A stretch of 56,374 nucleotides of DNA, from NCBI RefSeq assembly GCF_026162645.1, contig NZ_JAOTBE010000019.1, forward strand, positions 1 to 56,374. Direction: 5' to 3'. Positions 18,787 through 26,881 of the stretch are shown here, piece by piece; position 1 is the first letter of the stretch, and the number at the start of each line of letters is the position of its first letter. This DNA is from Paracoccus rhizosphaerae. Its GTDB lineage: Bacteria; Pseudomonadota; Alphaproteobacteria; Rhodobacterales; Rhodobacteraceae. The notes beneath the pieces were generated by a model that had not been told where the DNA came from, searched no databases, and saw only the letters and a list, made by a program, of their open reading frames with translations. Made by a program: the position numbers and the translations under genes.

Positions 18787-19764
18787 TCAGCGTGCGACCG
18801 CCCCTGGATAGCCGTTGGCACGCAGGTCGTTCAGCGCCCTGATCAGAGCCTGACGATCGGCAAAGGGACCCGCCATGATGACCCGCATCGGGCCGGTCTT
18901 CGCGCGACTGCGCGCTTGCCCTGTCGGATAGCCGCGCGCCGCCAGAGCGCGCAGGACGATCATGGCATTGTCGCCATCGGCGTAGGCGCCGACTTGGACA
19001 TAACGCGCAGTGGGCGGGATCATCTCGGGTCCGGCTTCGGGCTTCCGTGCAGGCTGGGTCCGGCGTGACGCAACTACAGCGGCCGCTTGAGCGGCTGGCT
19101 GCTGACGGACCGTAGGCGCGTGCTTGGGTGCGGATGGCGTCTGCACCGCAGTCTGCCGCTTCGGTTGGGGCGCGGGTTCGGTCGTCGCCGCGGGGATCGC
19201 AGCCATCGTCGGTCCCGCCTGCATCCCCGGACACAGCCCCAGCCCCGGCGATTGCGCGTCTGCATCTGCCGGTGCCTTATACCCCAGCCGGGCACAAAGC
19301 TCGGGCGAGGCCGAAAGCCCCGCCGCGGCACGCATCGAAGGCGCCGCGGCCAGCGCGTCGCGCAGGACATCGCTCATCGGGTCAGGCCGGCGTGCCGGTT
19401 CGGGCGCGGCGCGCTGTTGCGGGGCGGCAGGATCGCTTGCCCATTCACCGGATCGCAGCTCTTGCGACAGCTGCTCCATCAGCAGCGTCTGGGGATCGGC
19501 CGGAACCTCGGTCCGGGTCAGCGGCAACACGCGATCGGCTTCCGGATCGGTGCGCCGCGCGTCGAGGCTGGGGGGAAAGCCGCAGAGCGGTTGGCCCGCC
19601 CCGTCGGTCCGCGCCGACCAGTCCGATCCGGCCCGCGTGAACACGCAGCCCTGCCCGTCGATATACTGCCCGCCCTGATAATCCTGCGGTGGCGGCGGGA
19701 CCGGCGCCGCCGAGGCCGCCCCGCCCAGCATCATGAACGCCAAGAACCGCAACTTCACCGTCAT
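18787..19764 (-). CDS. Secreted SPOR-domain protein
   Basis: The 325-residue protein has a signal peptide (about 1-19, ending ASA). A domain containing GGQYIDGQGCVFTRAG with paired cysteines and a long Pro/Ala/Arg-rich linker follow. The C-terminal SPOR domain (about 248-322) contains RYVQVGAYADGDNAMIVLRAL and a GPFADRQ turn. SPOR domains bind denuded glycan strands of peptidoglycan, usually at the division site, so a periplasmic cell-wall role is likely. It lies 66 bases after upp on the same strand and could be read from the salvage operon. Confidence 0.85.
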   Translation of the reverse strand: MTVKLRFLAFMMLGGAASAAPVPPPPQDYQGGQYIDGQGCVFTRAGSDWSARTDGAGQPLCGFPPSLDARRTDPEADRVLPLTRTEVPADPQTLLMEQLSQELRSGEWASDPAAPQQRAAPEPARRPDPMSDVLRDALAAAPSMRAAAGLSASPELCARLGYKAPADADAQSPGLGLCPGMQAGPTMAAIPAATTEPAPQPKRQTAVQTPSAPKHAPTVRQQPAAQAAAVVASRRTQPARKPEAGPEMIPPTARYVQVGAYADGDNAMIVLRALAARGYPTGQARSRAKTGPMRVIMAGPFADRQALIRALNDLRANGYPGAVAR

Positions 19765-19830
19765 CTGCCACCCGTCAGTTGTCCTGCGCCAGACCTAGCG
19801 CAGAACCTTGAAGCGGCGGTTAACGGGCGG

Positions 19831-20460
19831 TCATTTCGTTCCGAACATCCTGTCGCCCGCATCGCCCAGACCCGGCACGATATACCCGTGATCATCCAGG
19901 CGTTCGTCCAGCGCGGCGGTGAAGATCGGCACATCGGGATGCGCCTCGCGCATCCGCTCGACCCCTTCGGGCGCGGCGAGAAGGCACAGGAAACGCAGGT
20001 TCCTGGCTCCACGCGCCTTCAGCATGTCGATCGCCGCGACCGAGGAATTGCCCGTGGCCAGCATTGGATCGACCACGATGGTCATGCGGGCGTCCAAGGC
20101 AGACGGGACCTTGCAGTAATATTCGACGGGCCGCAGCGTCTCGGGGTCGCGGTAAAGGCCGATGAAGCCGACGCGCGCGCCGGGAATCAGTTCGAGGATG
20201 CCGTCCAGAAGGCCGTTCCCCGCCCGCAGGATCGAGATCAGGGCCAGCTTCTTCCCTTCCAGCGTCGGGGCGTCCATCTCTTGCAGGGGCGTCTCGATCC
20301 GGGTCGTCGTCAGTTCCAGCTCTCGCGTCACCTCATAGGCCAGAAGCAGGCTGATCTCTCGCAGCAGGCGGCGGAAGCCGGCGGTCGAGACGTCCTTCTG
20401 GCGCATGATCGACAGCTTGTGGCTGACAAGCGGGTGATCGACAATGGTCAGGTGTTGCAT
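19831..20460 (-). CDS. upp: Uracil phosphoribosyltransferase
   Basis: Upp makes UMP from uracil and PRPP. The 209-residue protein shows the PRPP loop [12 protein letters not shown] (about residues 128-139), early [15 protein letters not shown], and the uracil-binding C-terminal [18 protein letters not shown]. Its ATG overlaps the add stop as TGATG, making it the last gene of the five-gene salvage operon. It salvages uracil released from pyrimidine nucleosides. Confidence 0.97.
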   Translation of the reverse strand: MQHLTIVDHPLVSHKLSIMRQKDVSTAGFRRLLREISLLLAYEVTRELELTTTRIETPLQEMDAPTLEGKKLALISILRAGNGLLDGILELIPGARVGFIGLYRDPETLRPVEYYCKVPSALDARMTIVVDPMLATGNSSVAAIDMLKARGARNLRFLCLLAAPEGVERMREAHPDVPIFTAALDERLDDHGYIVPGLGDAGDRMFGTK

Positions 20461-21419
20461 CAGGCGTATTCCTTTTTCAGCCGTTCCCGGGTGGCCGTGT
20501 CGCAGAAGGCGGCCTCGGCGGCCCAGAGGTTGATCTGCCGGAACTCGGTATCGCCCCAGCCAAAACTGGTGGCAAGCCGATCGTATTCATGACGCATCGT
20601 CGTGTGGAAGAACGGCGGGTCGTCGGTCGAGACCGTGACGCGCACACCCGCATCCGCCAGTCGAGCGATCGGATGCGACGGCCAGTCGGGATAGAAACCA
20701 AGCGCGATATTCGATCCCGGGCAGACCTCCAGCGTGATGCCGCGGTCGTCCAGGTCGCGAACCAACGCCGGGTCCTCGATCGCGCGAACACCGTGACCGA
20801 TGCGGGTGCAGCCCAGATCCAATGCGGCGCGGATGCTGTCGGGGCCTCCCCATTCCCCGGCGTGGCAGGTCAGCCCCAGCCCGGCCTCTTTCGCGCAATC
20901 GAAGCTCCACGCGAAGTCGGTTGCATGGCCCACCTGTTCGGCGCCGCCCATGCCCAACCCGGTGATCCAGCCGCCGGCGGTTTCGGCCGCGCAAATCGCG
21001 GACTTGCGCGCCCGTTCGGGGCCGAAATGTCGGATCGGCGTAACGATGCCGCGGCTGTCGATGCCGGCTTCGCGCGCCTGTCCTGCCACCTCCTCCATCG
21101 CGGCCAGGTAATCGCGCCATGCGGACAGGTCGCCGCCGCCGCAGAACTCTGGCGAGACGAACAGCTCGGCATAGATGACGCCTTCCTCGGCGCAGCGCTC
21201 CAGAACCTCGGCCAGCAGGCGGGCATAGTCGCGCGGTGTGGTCAGAACGCTTGTTGCCGCCTCGTAGCAGCGCAAGAACCCAGCGAAGTCACCATAGGCA
21301 TAGTTGCCGCGGGCATCGAAAACGCCGGACAGGTCGGCGTGCTTCTCGGCCGCAATCGACCTGATGAATTTGGGCGGCGCGGCCCCTTCCAGGTGCAGGT
21401 GCAGTTCGATCGTCTTCAC
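20460..21419 (-). CDS. add: Adenosine deaminase
   Basis: Add turns adenosine or deoxyadenosine into inosine or deoxyinosine. The 319-residue TIM-barrel protein carries the zinc ligands HLHLEGA (residues 6-12), [12 protein letters not shown] (His plus catalytic Glu region), RIGHGVRA, and the STDDPPFF Asp pair. The start is a GTG overlapping the deoB stop (GTGA). It is the fourth gene of the salvage operon. Confidence 0.95.
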   Translation of the reverse strand: MKTIELHLHLEGAAPPKFIRSIAAEKHADLSGVFDARGNYAYGDFAGFLRCYEAATSVLTTPRDYARLLAEVLERCAEEGVIYAELFVSPEFCGGGDLSAWRDYLAAMEEVAGQAREAGIDSRGIVTPIRHFGPERARKSAICAAETAGGWITGLGMGGAEQVGHATDFAWSFDCAKEAGLGLTCHAGEWGGPDSIRAALDLGCTRIGHGVRAIEDPALVRDLDDRGITLEVCPGSNIALGFYPDWPSHPIARLADAGVRVTVSTDDPPFFHTTMRHEYDRLATSFGWGDTEFRQINLWAAEAAFCDTATRERLKKEYA

Positions 21420-22594
21420 AGGAAACTCTCTCCGTGCGCGGGCGCCGGCAGGCCCAGATGCGCCATGACCGAGGCGCCGATATCACTGTAGCCGACCAGA
21501 CCGACGCGGCGCGCCCCCGCCCCATGGGCCAGCACCGGGACGCGTTCGCGGGTGTGATCCGTGCCGCGCCAGCTGGGGTCGTTGCCGTGATCGGCGGTGA
21601 AGATGGCCAGGTCGCCCGGCTTCAGCGTCGCGAGAAACCGCCCCGCGACCCCGTCGAACCATTCCAATTGGCGGGCATAGCCATCAATATCGCGGCGATG
21701 GCCGAAATTGGTGTCGAACTCGACGAAGTTGGCGAAGGTCAGGCTGCCCGGTTCGGCCTCTTGCCCCAGCGTGACCAGATGCTCGGCCAGCGCCGCGTCG
21801 TCACCGCCCTTGTGCAGGTGGGTGATGCCGCGATGGCTGAAGATGTCGCCGATCTTGCCGATGGCATGGGTCACGCGCCCGGCCTTGTGGGCGATGTCCA
21901 GGATCGTGTCGCCGGGGGGCGCGATGGCGAAGTCGCGGCGATGGGGCGTGCGGCGGAAGGCACCCGGTTCTCCGACGAAGGGCCGCGCGATCACGCGGCC
22001 GACCCGCATGTCGTGCAGCATGGGCGCCAAGTCGCGGCAGAGAACGATCAGCCGGTCGAGGCCGAACGCGTCCTCGTGCGCGGCGATCTGCAGGACGCTG
22101 TCGACCGAGGTATAGCAGATCGGCCGGCCGGTCTGCAGATGCCGGGCGCCGAAGTCGTCGATCACCTCGGTCCCCGAGGCGTGGCAGTTTGCCAGGATGC
22201 CATCGGTGCCCGCCAGCTGGCAGATGCGGGCAGTGACCTCCGGCGGAAAAGCGGGCCGCCGGTCGGGAAAGTAGGTCCAGTCCCAGGGGACCGGGACGCC
22301 AGCAATCTCCCAATGCCCCGAAGGGGTGTCCTTGCCGGGCGATGTTTCGGTCGCGGCGCCCCAGAGACCCTGCGGCTCGGCCGTCAGCCCCGGAGTGTCG
22401 TCCCCCGAAGCCAGCCGGACCGCAGCGCCCAAGCCCAGCCCGTCCAGCACCGGCATGTGCAGCCCGCGCGACTGCCCGATATGGGCCACGGTATTTGCTC
22501 CGGTGTCCGGCAGGCCGGCGTTGAAGAAGCGGTCGGCATCAGGGGCGCCGCCGATGCCGACGCTGTCCATGACGATCAGGAAGGCGCGGTTCAT
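21416..22594 (-). CDS. deoB: Phosphopentomutase
   Basis: DeoB interconverts ribose or deoxyribose 1-phosphate and 5-phosphate, linking nucleoside phosphorolysis to central metabolism. The 392-residue protein of the alkaline-phosphatase superfamily has MNRAFLIVMDSVGIGGAPDA at the start with the metal Asp, PSGHWEIAG, and the metal-binding TADHGNDPSWRGTDHTRE near the end. The open frame continues upstream through deoA in a shadow frame; the ATG at 22594, overlapping the deoA stop (ATGA), is the real start. Confidence 0.97.
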   Translation of the reverse strand: MNRAFLIVMDSVGIGGAPDADRFFNAGLPDTGANTVAHIGQSRGLHMPVLDGLGLGAAVRLASGDDTPGLTAEPQGLWGAATETSPGKDTPSGHWEIAGVPVPWDWTYFPDRRPAFPPEVTARICQLAGTDGILANCHASGTEVIDDFGARHLQTGRPICYTSVDSVLQIAAHEDAFGLDRLIVLCRDLAPMLHDMRVGRVIARPFVGEPGAFRRTPHRRDFAIAPPGDTILDIAHKAGRVTHAIGKIGDIFSHRGITHLHKGGDDAALAEHLVTLGQEAEPGSLTFANFVEFDTNFGHRRDIDGYARQLEWFDGVAGRFLATLKPGDLAIFTADHGNDPSWRGTDHTRERVPVLAHGAGARRVGLVGYSDIGASVMAHLGLPAPAHGESFL

Positions 22595-23871
22595 GCGGTG
22601 ATCCTGTCGCGGATCAGAGGGCCGGGGCCGGTATCGCCCAAGACATAGGCAGCCTGAACAGCGGCGATGGCGACCTCTGCCGCGGTGTCGTCGGCGGCGT
22701 GCACCATCGCCAGCGGACGGTCCGGACCGACCGCTTCGCCAAGCTTCGCCATCCGGTCCAGGCCGACCGCGTGGTCGATCCGTTCGCCCGCACGCAGGCG
22801 GCCGCCGCCGAGCGCCAGCACCGCATGGCCAAGCGCCGTCACGTCGATGCGGCCGACGCGGCCTGCGGGGGCAGGCACGGGCCGAACCACCGGCGCGGTC
22901 CGCAGATGCACCTCGGGCCGGTCGATCAGGTCGTGCGGCCCGCCCTGAGCCGCCACCATGCGGCCAAAGACATCGGCCGCGGCGCCGCCGTCCAGCATCG
23001 CCTCCAGCCCCGCCACAGGCTGCCCCGCCAGCGCCAGGCACTCGGCGGCCAAAGCCAGTGTCAGGTCGCGAAGCGCCCCCTGCTCTCCGCGCAGGACGCG
23101 GATCGCCTCGGCCACCTCCAACGCGTTTCCGGCGCTGCGGGCCAGCGGCTGGTCCATGTCGGTAATCAGCGCCGTCGTCGGACATCCTGCCCCGTTTGCG
23201 GTTTCCACCAGCGCCTGCGCCAGACGGGCGGCGCTGTCGGGCTTTTTCAGGATCGCCCCGGACCCCGCCTTGACGTCGAGGACCAGCGCGTCCAGCCCCG
23301 CCGCCAGCTTCTTCGACAGGATCGAGGCCGTGATCAGGTCAATCGACTCGACCGTCCCGGATTCGTCGCGGATCGCATAGAGCCGCCGGTCCGCCGGCAC
23401 CACGTCGCCCGTCGGCGACACAATCGCGCAGCCGACCTGGCGGACGATGCGGCGCAGGTCATCCTCGGGCTGTTCGCAGACAAAGCCGGGGATCGCCTCC
23501 AGCTTGTCCAGCGTGCCCCCGGTATGGCCCAGCCCACGCCCCGAGATCATCGGCACGAAGCAGCCCCGCGCCGCCAGCAGCGGCGCCAGCACCAGGCTGA
23601 CGGTGTCGCCGATGCCGCCGGTCGAATGCTTGTCCACCACGGGCCCCGGCAGGTCCCATTGCAGCACATGCCCAGAATCGCGCATTGCACGAGTCAGCGC
23701 GACCCGGCCCCTGGTGCCGACCCCCTTGGTCAGAACCGCCATGGCGAAGGCCCCCGCCTGCGCATCGCTGACCGATCCGTCAGCCAGCCCTTGCGCGATC
23801 AGCGCGGCCCCTGGTCCGTCTAGACCGCGACCGTCGCGGATCGAGGCGATGACGGGGCGCGGATCCGTCAT
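22591..23871 (-). CDS. deoA: Thymidine phosphorylase
   Basis: DeoA splits thymidine or deoxyuridine with phosphate into base and deoxyribose 1-phosphate. The 426-residue protein has the family signature SGRGLGHTGGTLDKLEAIPGF (core GRGLGHTGGTLDKL), the phosphate-binding KHSTGGIGDTVSL, and KLAAGLDALVLDVKAGSGA. It overlaps cdd upstream and deoB downstream by four bases each, so the three are coupled. Confidence 0.96.
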   Translation of the reverse strand: MTDPRPVIASIRDGRGLDGPGAALIAQGLADGSVSDAQAGAFAMAVLTKGVGTRGRVALTRAMRDSGHVLQWDLPGPVVDKHSTGGIGDTVSLVLAPLLAARGCFVPMISGRGLGHTGGTLDKLEAIPGFVCEQPEDDLRRIVRQVGCAIVSPTGDVVPADRRLYAIRDESGTVESIDLITASILSKKLAAGLDALVLDVKAGSGAILKKPDSAARLAQALVETANGAGCPTTALITDMDQPLARSAGNALEVAEAIRVLRGEQGALRDLTLALAAECLALAGQPVAGLEAMLDGGAAADVFGRMVAAQGGPHDLIDRPEVHLRTAPVVRPVPAPAGRVGRIDVTALGHAVLALGGGRLRAGERIDHAVGLDRMAKLGEAVGPDRPLAMVHAADDTAAEVAIAAVQAAYVLGDTGPGPLIRDRITA

Positions 23872-24263
23872 GCGCGCGCCATGTGGCCTGCGTCGAAGCG
23901 GCCGGGAAGCAATGCGCCGACGGTGGTCTGCTGACTGCCACCGTCGGTGGTGGCCAGTGTCACGGGAACGTCGGCGGCCCCGAACTCGGCCAGTTTCTGA
24001 CGGCAGCCACCGCAGGGGGGCACGGGGCTGGGGCTGTCAGCGATGACGGCGACCTCGACCAGCACCGTCTCTCCGGCGGCGACCATGGCGGCGATGGCGC
24101 CCGCCTCGGCGCAGGTGCCTTCGGGATAGGCCACGTTCTCGACGTTGCAGCCGCGATAGACCTGCCCCGAGGCGCCCCGGATCGCGGCGCCGACCTTGAA
24201 CTTGGAATAGGGCACATAGGCCCTTTCGCGCACGGCGCGCGCCTCATCCAGCAATGACGTCAT
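23868..24263 (-). CDS. cdd: Cytidine deaminase
   Basis: Cdd converts cytidine and deoxycytidine to uridine and deoxyuridine, feeding deoA and upp. The 131-residue protein has the substrate motif GCNVENVAYPEGTCAEAGAI, in which C-A-E supplies one zinc Cys and the catalytic Glu. The second zinc motif is PCGGCRQ. Length is that of the small tetrameric class. It is the first gene of the operon; the promoter should lie in the 148 bases shared with maeB. Confidence 0.96.
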   Translation of the reverse strand: MTSLLDEARAVRERAYVPYSKFKVGAAIRGASGQVYRGCNVENVAYPEGTCAEAGAIAAMVAAGETVLVEVAVIADSPSPVPPCGGCRQKLAEFGAADVPVTLATTDGGSQQTTVGALLPGRFDAGHMARA

Positions 24264-24411
24264 TGGACCCCTCGTTCGCGTTTCATGTCAATCTGCGCCT
24301 GTCGGGCTGCACGTGCAAGACGGGCCGCACAAGGGCCATGCGCAACTAGCCGCTGTTCGCCGCTTGGGGAATGGTTTAACGGTGAACCAATTCCGAAACC
24401 GGAGGGCAGAA

Positions 24412-26691
24412 ATGGAAGACCGCAGGCAGGACAGCGCGCGCCAGGCCGCATTGGATTATCACGAGTTCCCCAGGCCCGGTAAGCTCGAGATCCGGGCGAC
24501 CAAGCCGATGGCGAACGGCCGAGACCTGTCGCGCGCCTATTCCCCCGGCGTCGCCGAAGCCTGCCTCGAGATCAAGGCCGACCCCAGCACGGCCGCCCGC
24601 TATACCAGCCGCGGAAACCTTGTCGCCGTCGTCTCGAACGGGACCGCCGTATTGGGGCTGGGCAATATCGGGGCCCTGGCCTCGAAGCCGGTGATGGAGG
24701 GCAAGGCGGTCCTCTTCAAGAAGTTCGCCAACATCGACTGCTTCGACATCGAGGTGAACCAGCCCGACCCCGAAAAGCTGGCCGAGATCGTCTGCGCTCT
24801 CGAGCCGACCTTCGGCGCGATCAACCTTGAAGACATCAAGGCCCCCGACTGCTTCATCGTCGAGAAGATCTGCCGCGAGCGGATGAACATCCCGGTCTTC
24901 CACGACGACCAGCACGGCACCGCCATCGTCGTCGGCGCCGCCGCGACCAACGCCCTGCGCATCGCCGGCAAGCGATTCGAGGACATCAAGATTGTTTCCA
25001 CCGGCGGCGGCGCGGCGGGGATCGCCTGCCTGGACATGCTGCTGAAGCTGGGGGTGCGGCGCGAGAACGTGTGGCTCTGCGACATCCACGGTCTGGTGCA
25101 TGAGGGGCGCGAGGCCGACATGAACCCGCAGAAGGCCGCCTATGCACAGGCCACCGACAAGCGCACGCTGTCGGACGTGATCGACGGCGCCGACCTGTTC
25201 CTGGGCCTGTCCGGCCCCGGCGTCCTGACGCCCGAGATGGTGGGCCGCATGGCAGCCCGCCCGATCATCTTCGCGCTGGCGAACCCCAACCCAGAAATCG
25301 ACCCCGAGTCTGCGCGTGCCGTCAGCCCGGATGCGATCATCGCCACCGGCCGCAGCGACTTTCCGAACCAGGTGAACAACGTTCTCTGCTTTCCGTTCAT
25401 CTTCCGCGGCGCGCTGGACGTGGGCGCGACCACGATCAACGACGAGATGAAGATCGCCTGCATCGAGGGCATCGCCGCACTCGCCCGCGCCACCACTGCC
25501 GCCGAGGCCGCCGCCGCCTACCGCGGCGAGACGCTGACCTTCGGGCCGGACTATCTGATCCCCAAGCCCTTCGACCCGCGTCTGGTCGGCGTCGTCAGCA
25601 GCGCCGTCGCCCGCGCGGCGATGGAAACCGGCGTCGCGACGCGGCCGCTTGAGGACCTGGCGGCCTACAAGCAAAAGCTTGACAGTTCGGTCTTCCGCTC
25701 GGCGCTGATCATGCGGCCGGTCTTCGACGCCGCCGCCACCGTGACCCGCCGCATCGTCTTCGCCGAGGGCGAGGACGAGCGCGTCCTGCGCGCCGCCAAC
25801 GCCATGCTGGAGGAGACCACCGACGTCCCGATCCTGATCGGCCGCCCCGAGGTCATTGCCGTGCGCGCCGAACGGGCCGGCCTGCCGATCCGGCCGGAAC
25901 GCGACTTCGAGATCGTGAACCCTGAAAACGACCCCCGCTATCGCGACTATTGGGAAACCTATCACAAGCTGATGGAGCGCCGCGGCGTCAGCCCCGACAT
26001 CGCCCGCGCGATCATGCGCACGAACACCACCGCCATCGGCGCGGTCATGGTCCACCGGGGCGAAGCCGACAGCCTGATCTGTGGCACGTTCGGTCAGTAC
26101 AGCTGGCACCTGCAATATGTCCGCCAGATCCTGGCGCGCGACGGCCTGCACCCTGTCGGCGCGCTGTCGATGATCATTCTGGAAGAAGGCCCGCTGTTCA
26201 TCTCCGACACGCAATGCCACAACGACCCCACGCCACAGCAGGTGGCCGAGGCCGTGATGGGTGCCGCGCGCCACGTCCGCCGCTTTGGACTGACGCCGCA
26301 GATCGCGCTCTGCAGCCACTCGCAGTTCGGAAACACCGACAGCCCATCGGGGCGCAAGATGCGCGAGGCGCTGGCGCTTCTTGACGCGCGGGAACCGGAC
26401 TTCATGTATGACGGCGAGATGCATGTCGACGCCGCCTTGGACCCGGAACTGCGGGCGCGGATCTTCCCGAACTCCCGCCTGACGGGCGTGGCGAACGTGC
26501 TGGTCTTTGCCGGCACCGACGCGGCCTCGGGCGTCAGGAACGCGCTGAAGATGCGGGCCGGCGGGCTGGAGGTCGGGCCGATCCTGATGGGCATGGGCAA
26601 CCGCGCCCATATCGTCACCCCCTCGATCACGACCCGGGGCCTTCTAAACATGAGCGTCCTGGCCGGAACGCCCGTCGCCCATTACGGGTGA
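24412..26691 (+). CDS. maeB: NADP-dependent malic enzyme (MaeB type, with phosphotransacetylase-like domain)
   Basis: MaeB decarboxylates malate to pyruvate with NADP, giving NADPH and pyruvate when growing on organic acids or acetate. The 759-residue protein has the malic domain (about 20-160, AYSPGVAEAC, GNIGALASKPVMEGKA) and an NAD(P)-binding domain with GAAATNAL and STGGGAAGIA. A C-terminal phosphotransacetylase-like domain (about 430-755, RIVFAEGEDERVLRAA) is thought to be regulatory. The ATG at 24412 follows GGAGGG; the frame is open 33 codons earlier without support. Length equals that of E. coli MaeB. Confidence 0.96.
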   Translation: MEDRRQDSARQAALDYHEFPRPGKLEIRATKPMANGRDLSRAYSPGVAEACLEIKADPSTAARYTSRGNLVAVVSNGTAVLGLGNIGALASKPVMEGKAVLFKKFANIDCFDIEVNQPDPEKLAEIVCALEPTFGAINLEDIKAPDCFIVEKICRERMNIPVFHDDQHGTAIVVGAAATNALRIAGKRFEDIKIVSTGGGAAGIACLDMLLKLGVRRENVWLCDIHGLVHEGREADMNPQKAAYAQATDKRTLSDVIDGADLFLGLSGPGVLTPEMVGRMAARPIIFALANPNPEIDPESARAVSPDAIIATGRSDFPNQVNNVLCFPFIFRGALDVGATTINDEMKIACIEGIAALARATTAAEAAAAYRGETLTFGPDYLIPKPFDPRLVGVVSSAVARAAMETGVATRPLEDLAAYKQKLDSSVFRSALIMRPVFDAAATVTRRIVFAEGEDERVLRAANAMLEETTDVPILIGRPEVIAVRAERAGLPIRPERDFEIVNPENDPRYRDYWETYHKLMERRGVSPDIARAIMRTNTTAIGAVMVHRGEADSLICGTFGQYSWHLQYVRQILARDGLHPVGALSMIILEEGPLFISDTQCHNDPTPQQVAEAVMGAARHVRRFGLTPQIALCSHSQFGNTDSPSGRKMREALALLDAREPDFMYDGEMHVDAALDPELRARIFPNSRLTGVANVLVFAGTDAASGVRNALKMRAGGLEVGPILMGMGNRAHIVTPSITTRGLLNMSVLAGTPVAHYG

Positions 26692-26714
26692 TTCGCTAGC
26701 CGACGCGACAGTTC

Positions 26715-26766
26715 TGCAAACCTTGCAGCGCAGCAAAGCCCGCTTTGCTGCGCTGCAAGGTTTGCA
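26715..26766. repeat. Perfect 25-bp inverted repeat between maeB and prpE
   Basis: Left arm 26715-26739 and right arm 26742-26766 are exact reverse complements separated by two bases (CC). The right arm ends in TTTGCA, so TTTGCAAA occurs at 26761-26768. No T-run follows either side. It could form a very stable RNA hairpin ending the maeB message, or be a dyad operator for prpE, whose ATG is about 115 bases further on. The TTTGCAAA core resembles sites of the RamB/ScfR family of acyl-CoA-responsive regulators, which is an inference from memory. Confidence 0.9.
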
Positions 26767-26881
26767 AAATGCCTGGCCTTCAAGGGGAAGATGTTGCAGA
26801 ACGCGCGCGCCCGCTCCCGCTAACAAGGTTGCCTGAGCGCAACCCGCTTCGTAACAAATCGTCATCCATGGGGAGGATGAG

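Noticed and set aside
18778..18790. Palindrome TGAGGTCACCTCA at the hemE/SPOR junction as an operator
   Set aside because: It is made of the end of hemE and the stop region of the convergent gene and is too short to be a credible operator or terminator.
22595..23185. Upstream extension of deoB by 197 codons
   Set aside because: It lies in an out-of-frame reading of deoA and is extremely Gly/Arg-rich. The ATG overlapping the deoA stop gives a normal phosphopentomutase start.
24376..26610. 744-codon open frame opposite maeB
   Set aside because: It is the antisense shadow of maeB, with composition dominated by Arg, Gly, Asp and Val and no recognisable motif; maeB itself is full length and canonical.
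26715..26766. Inverted repeat as a classical intrinsic terminator of maeB
   Set aside because: No T-run follows on either strand and the dyad is much longer than needed, so I list it as a repeat with possible operator or 3'-end role.
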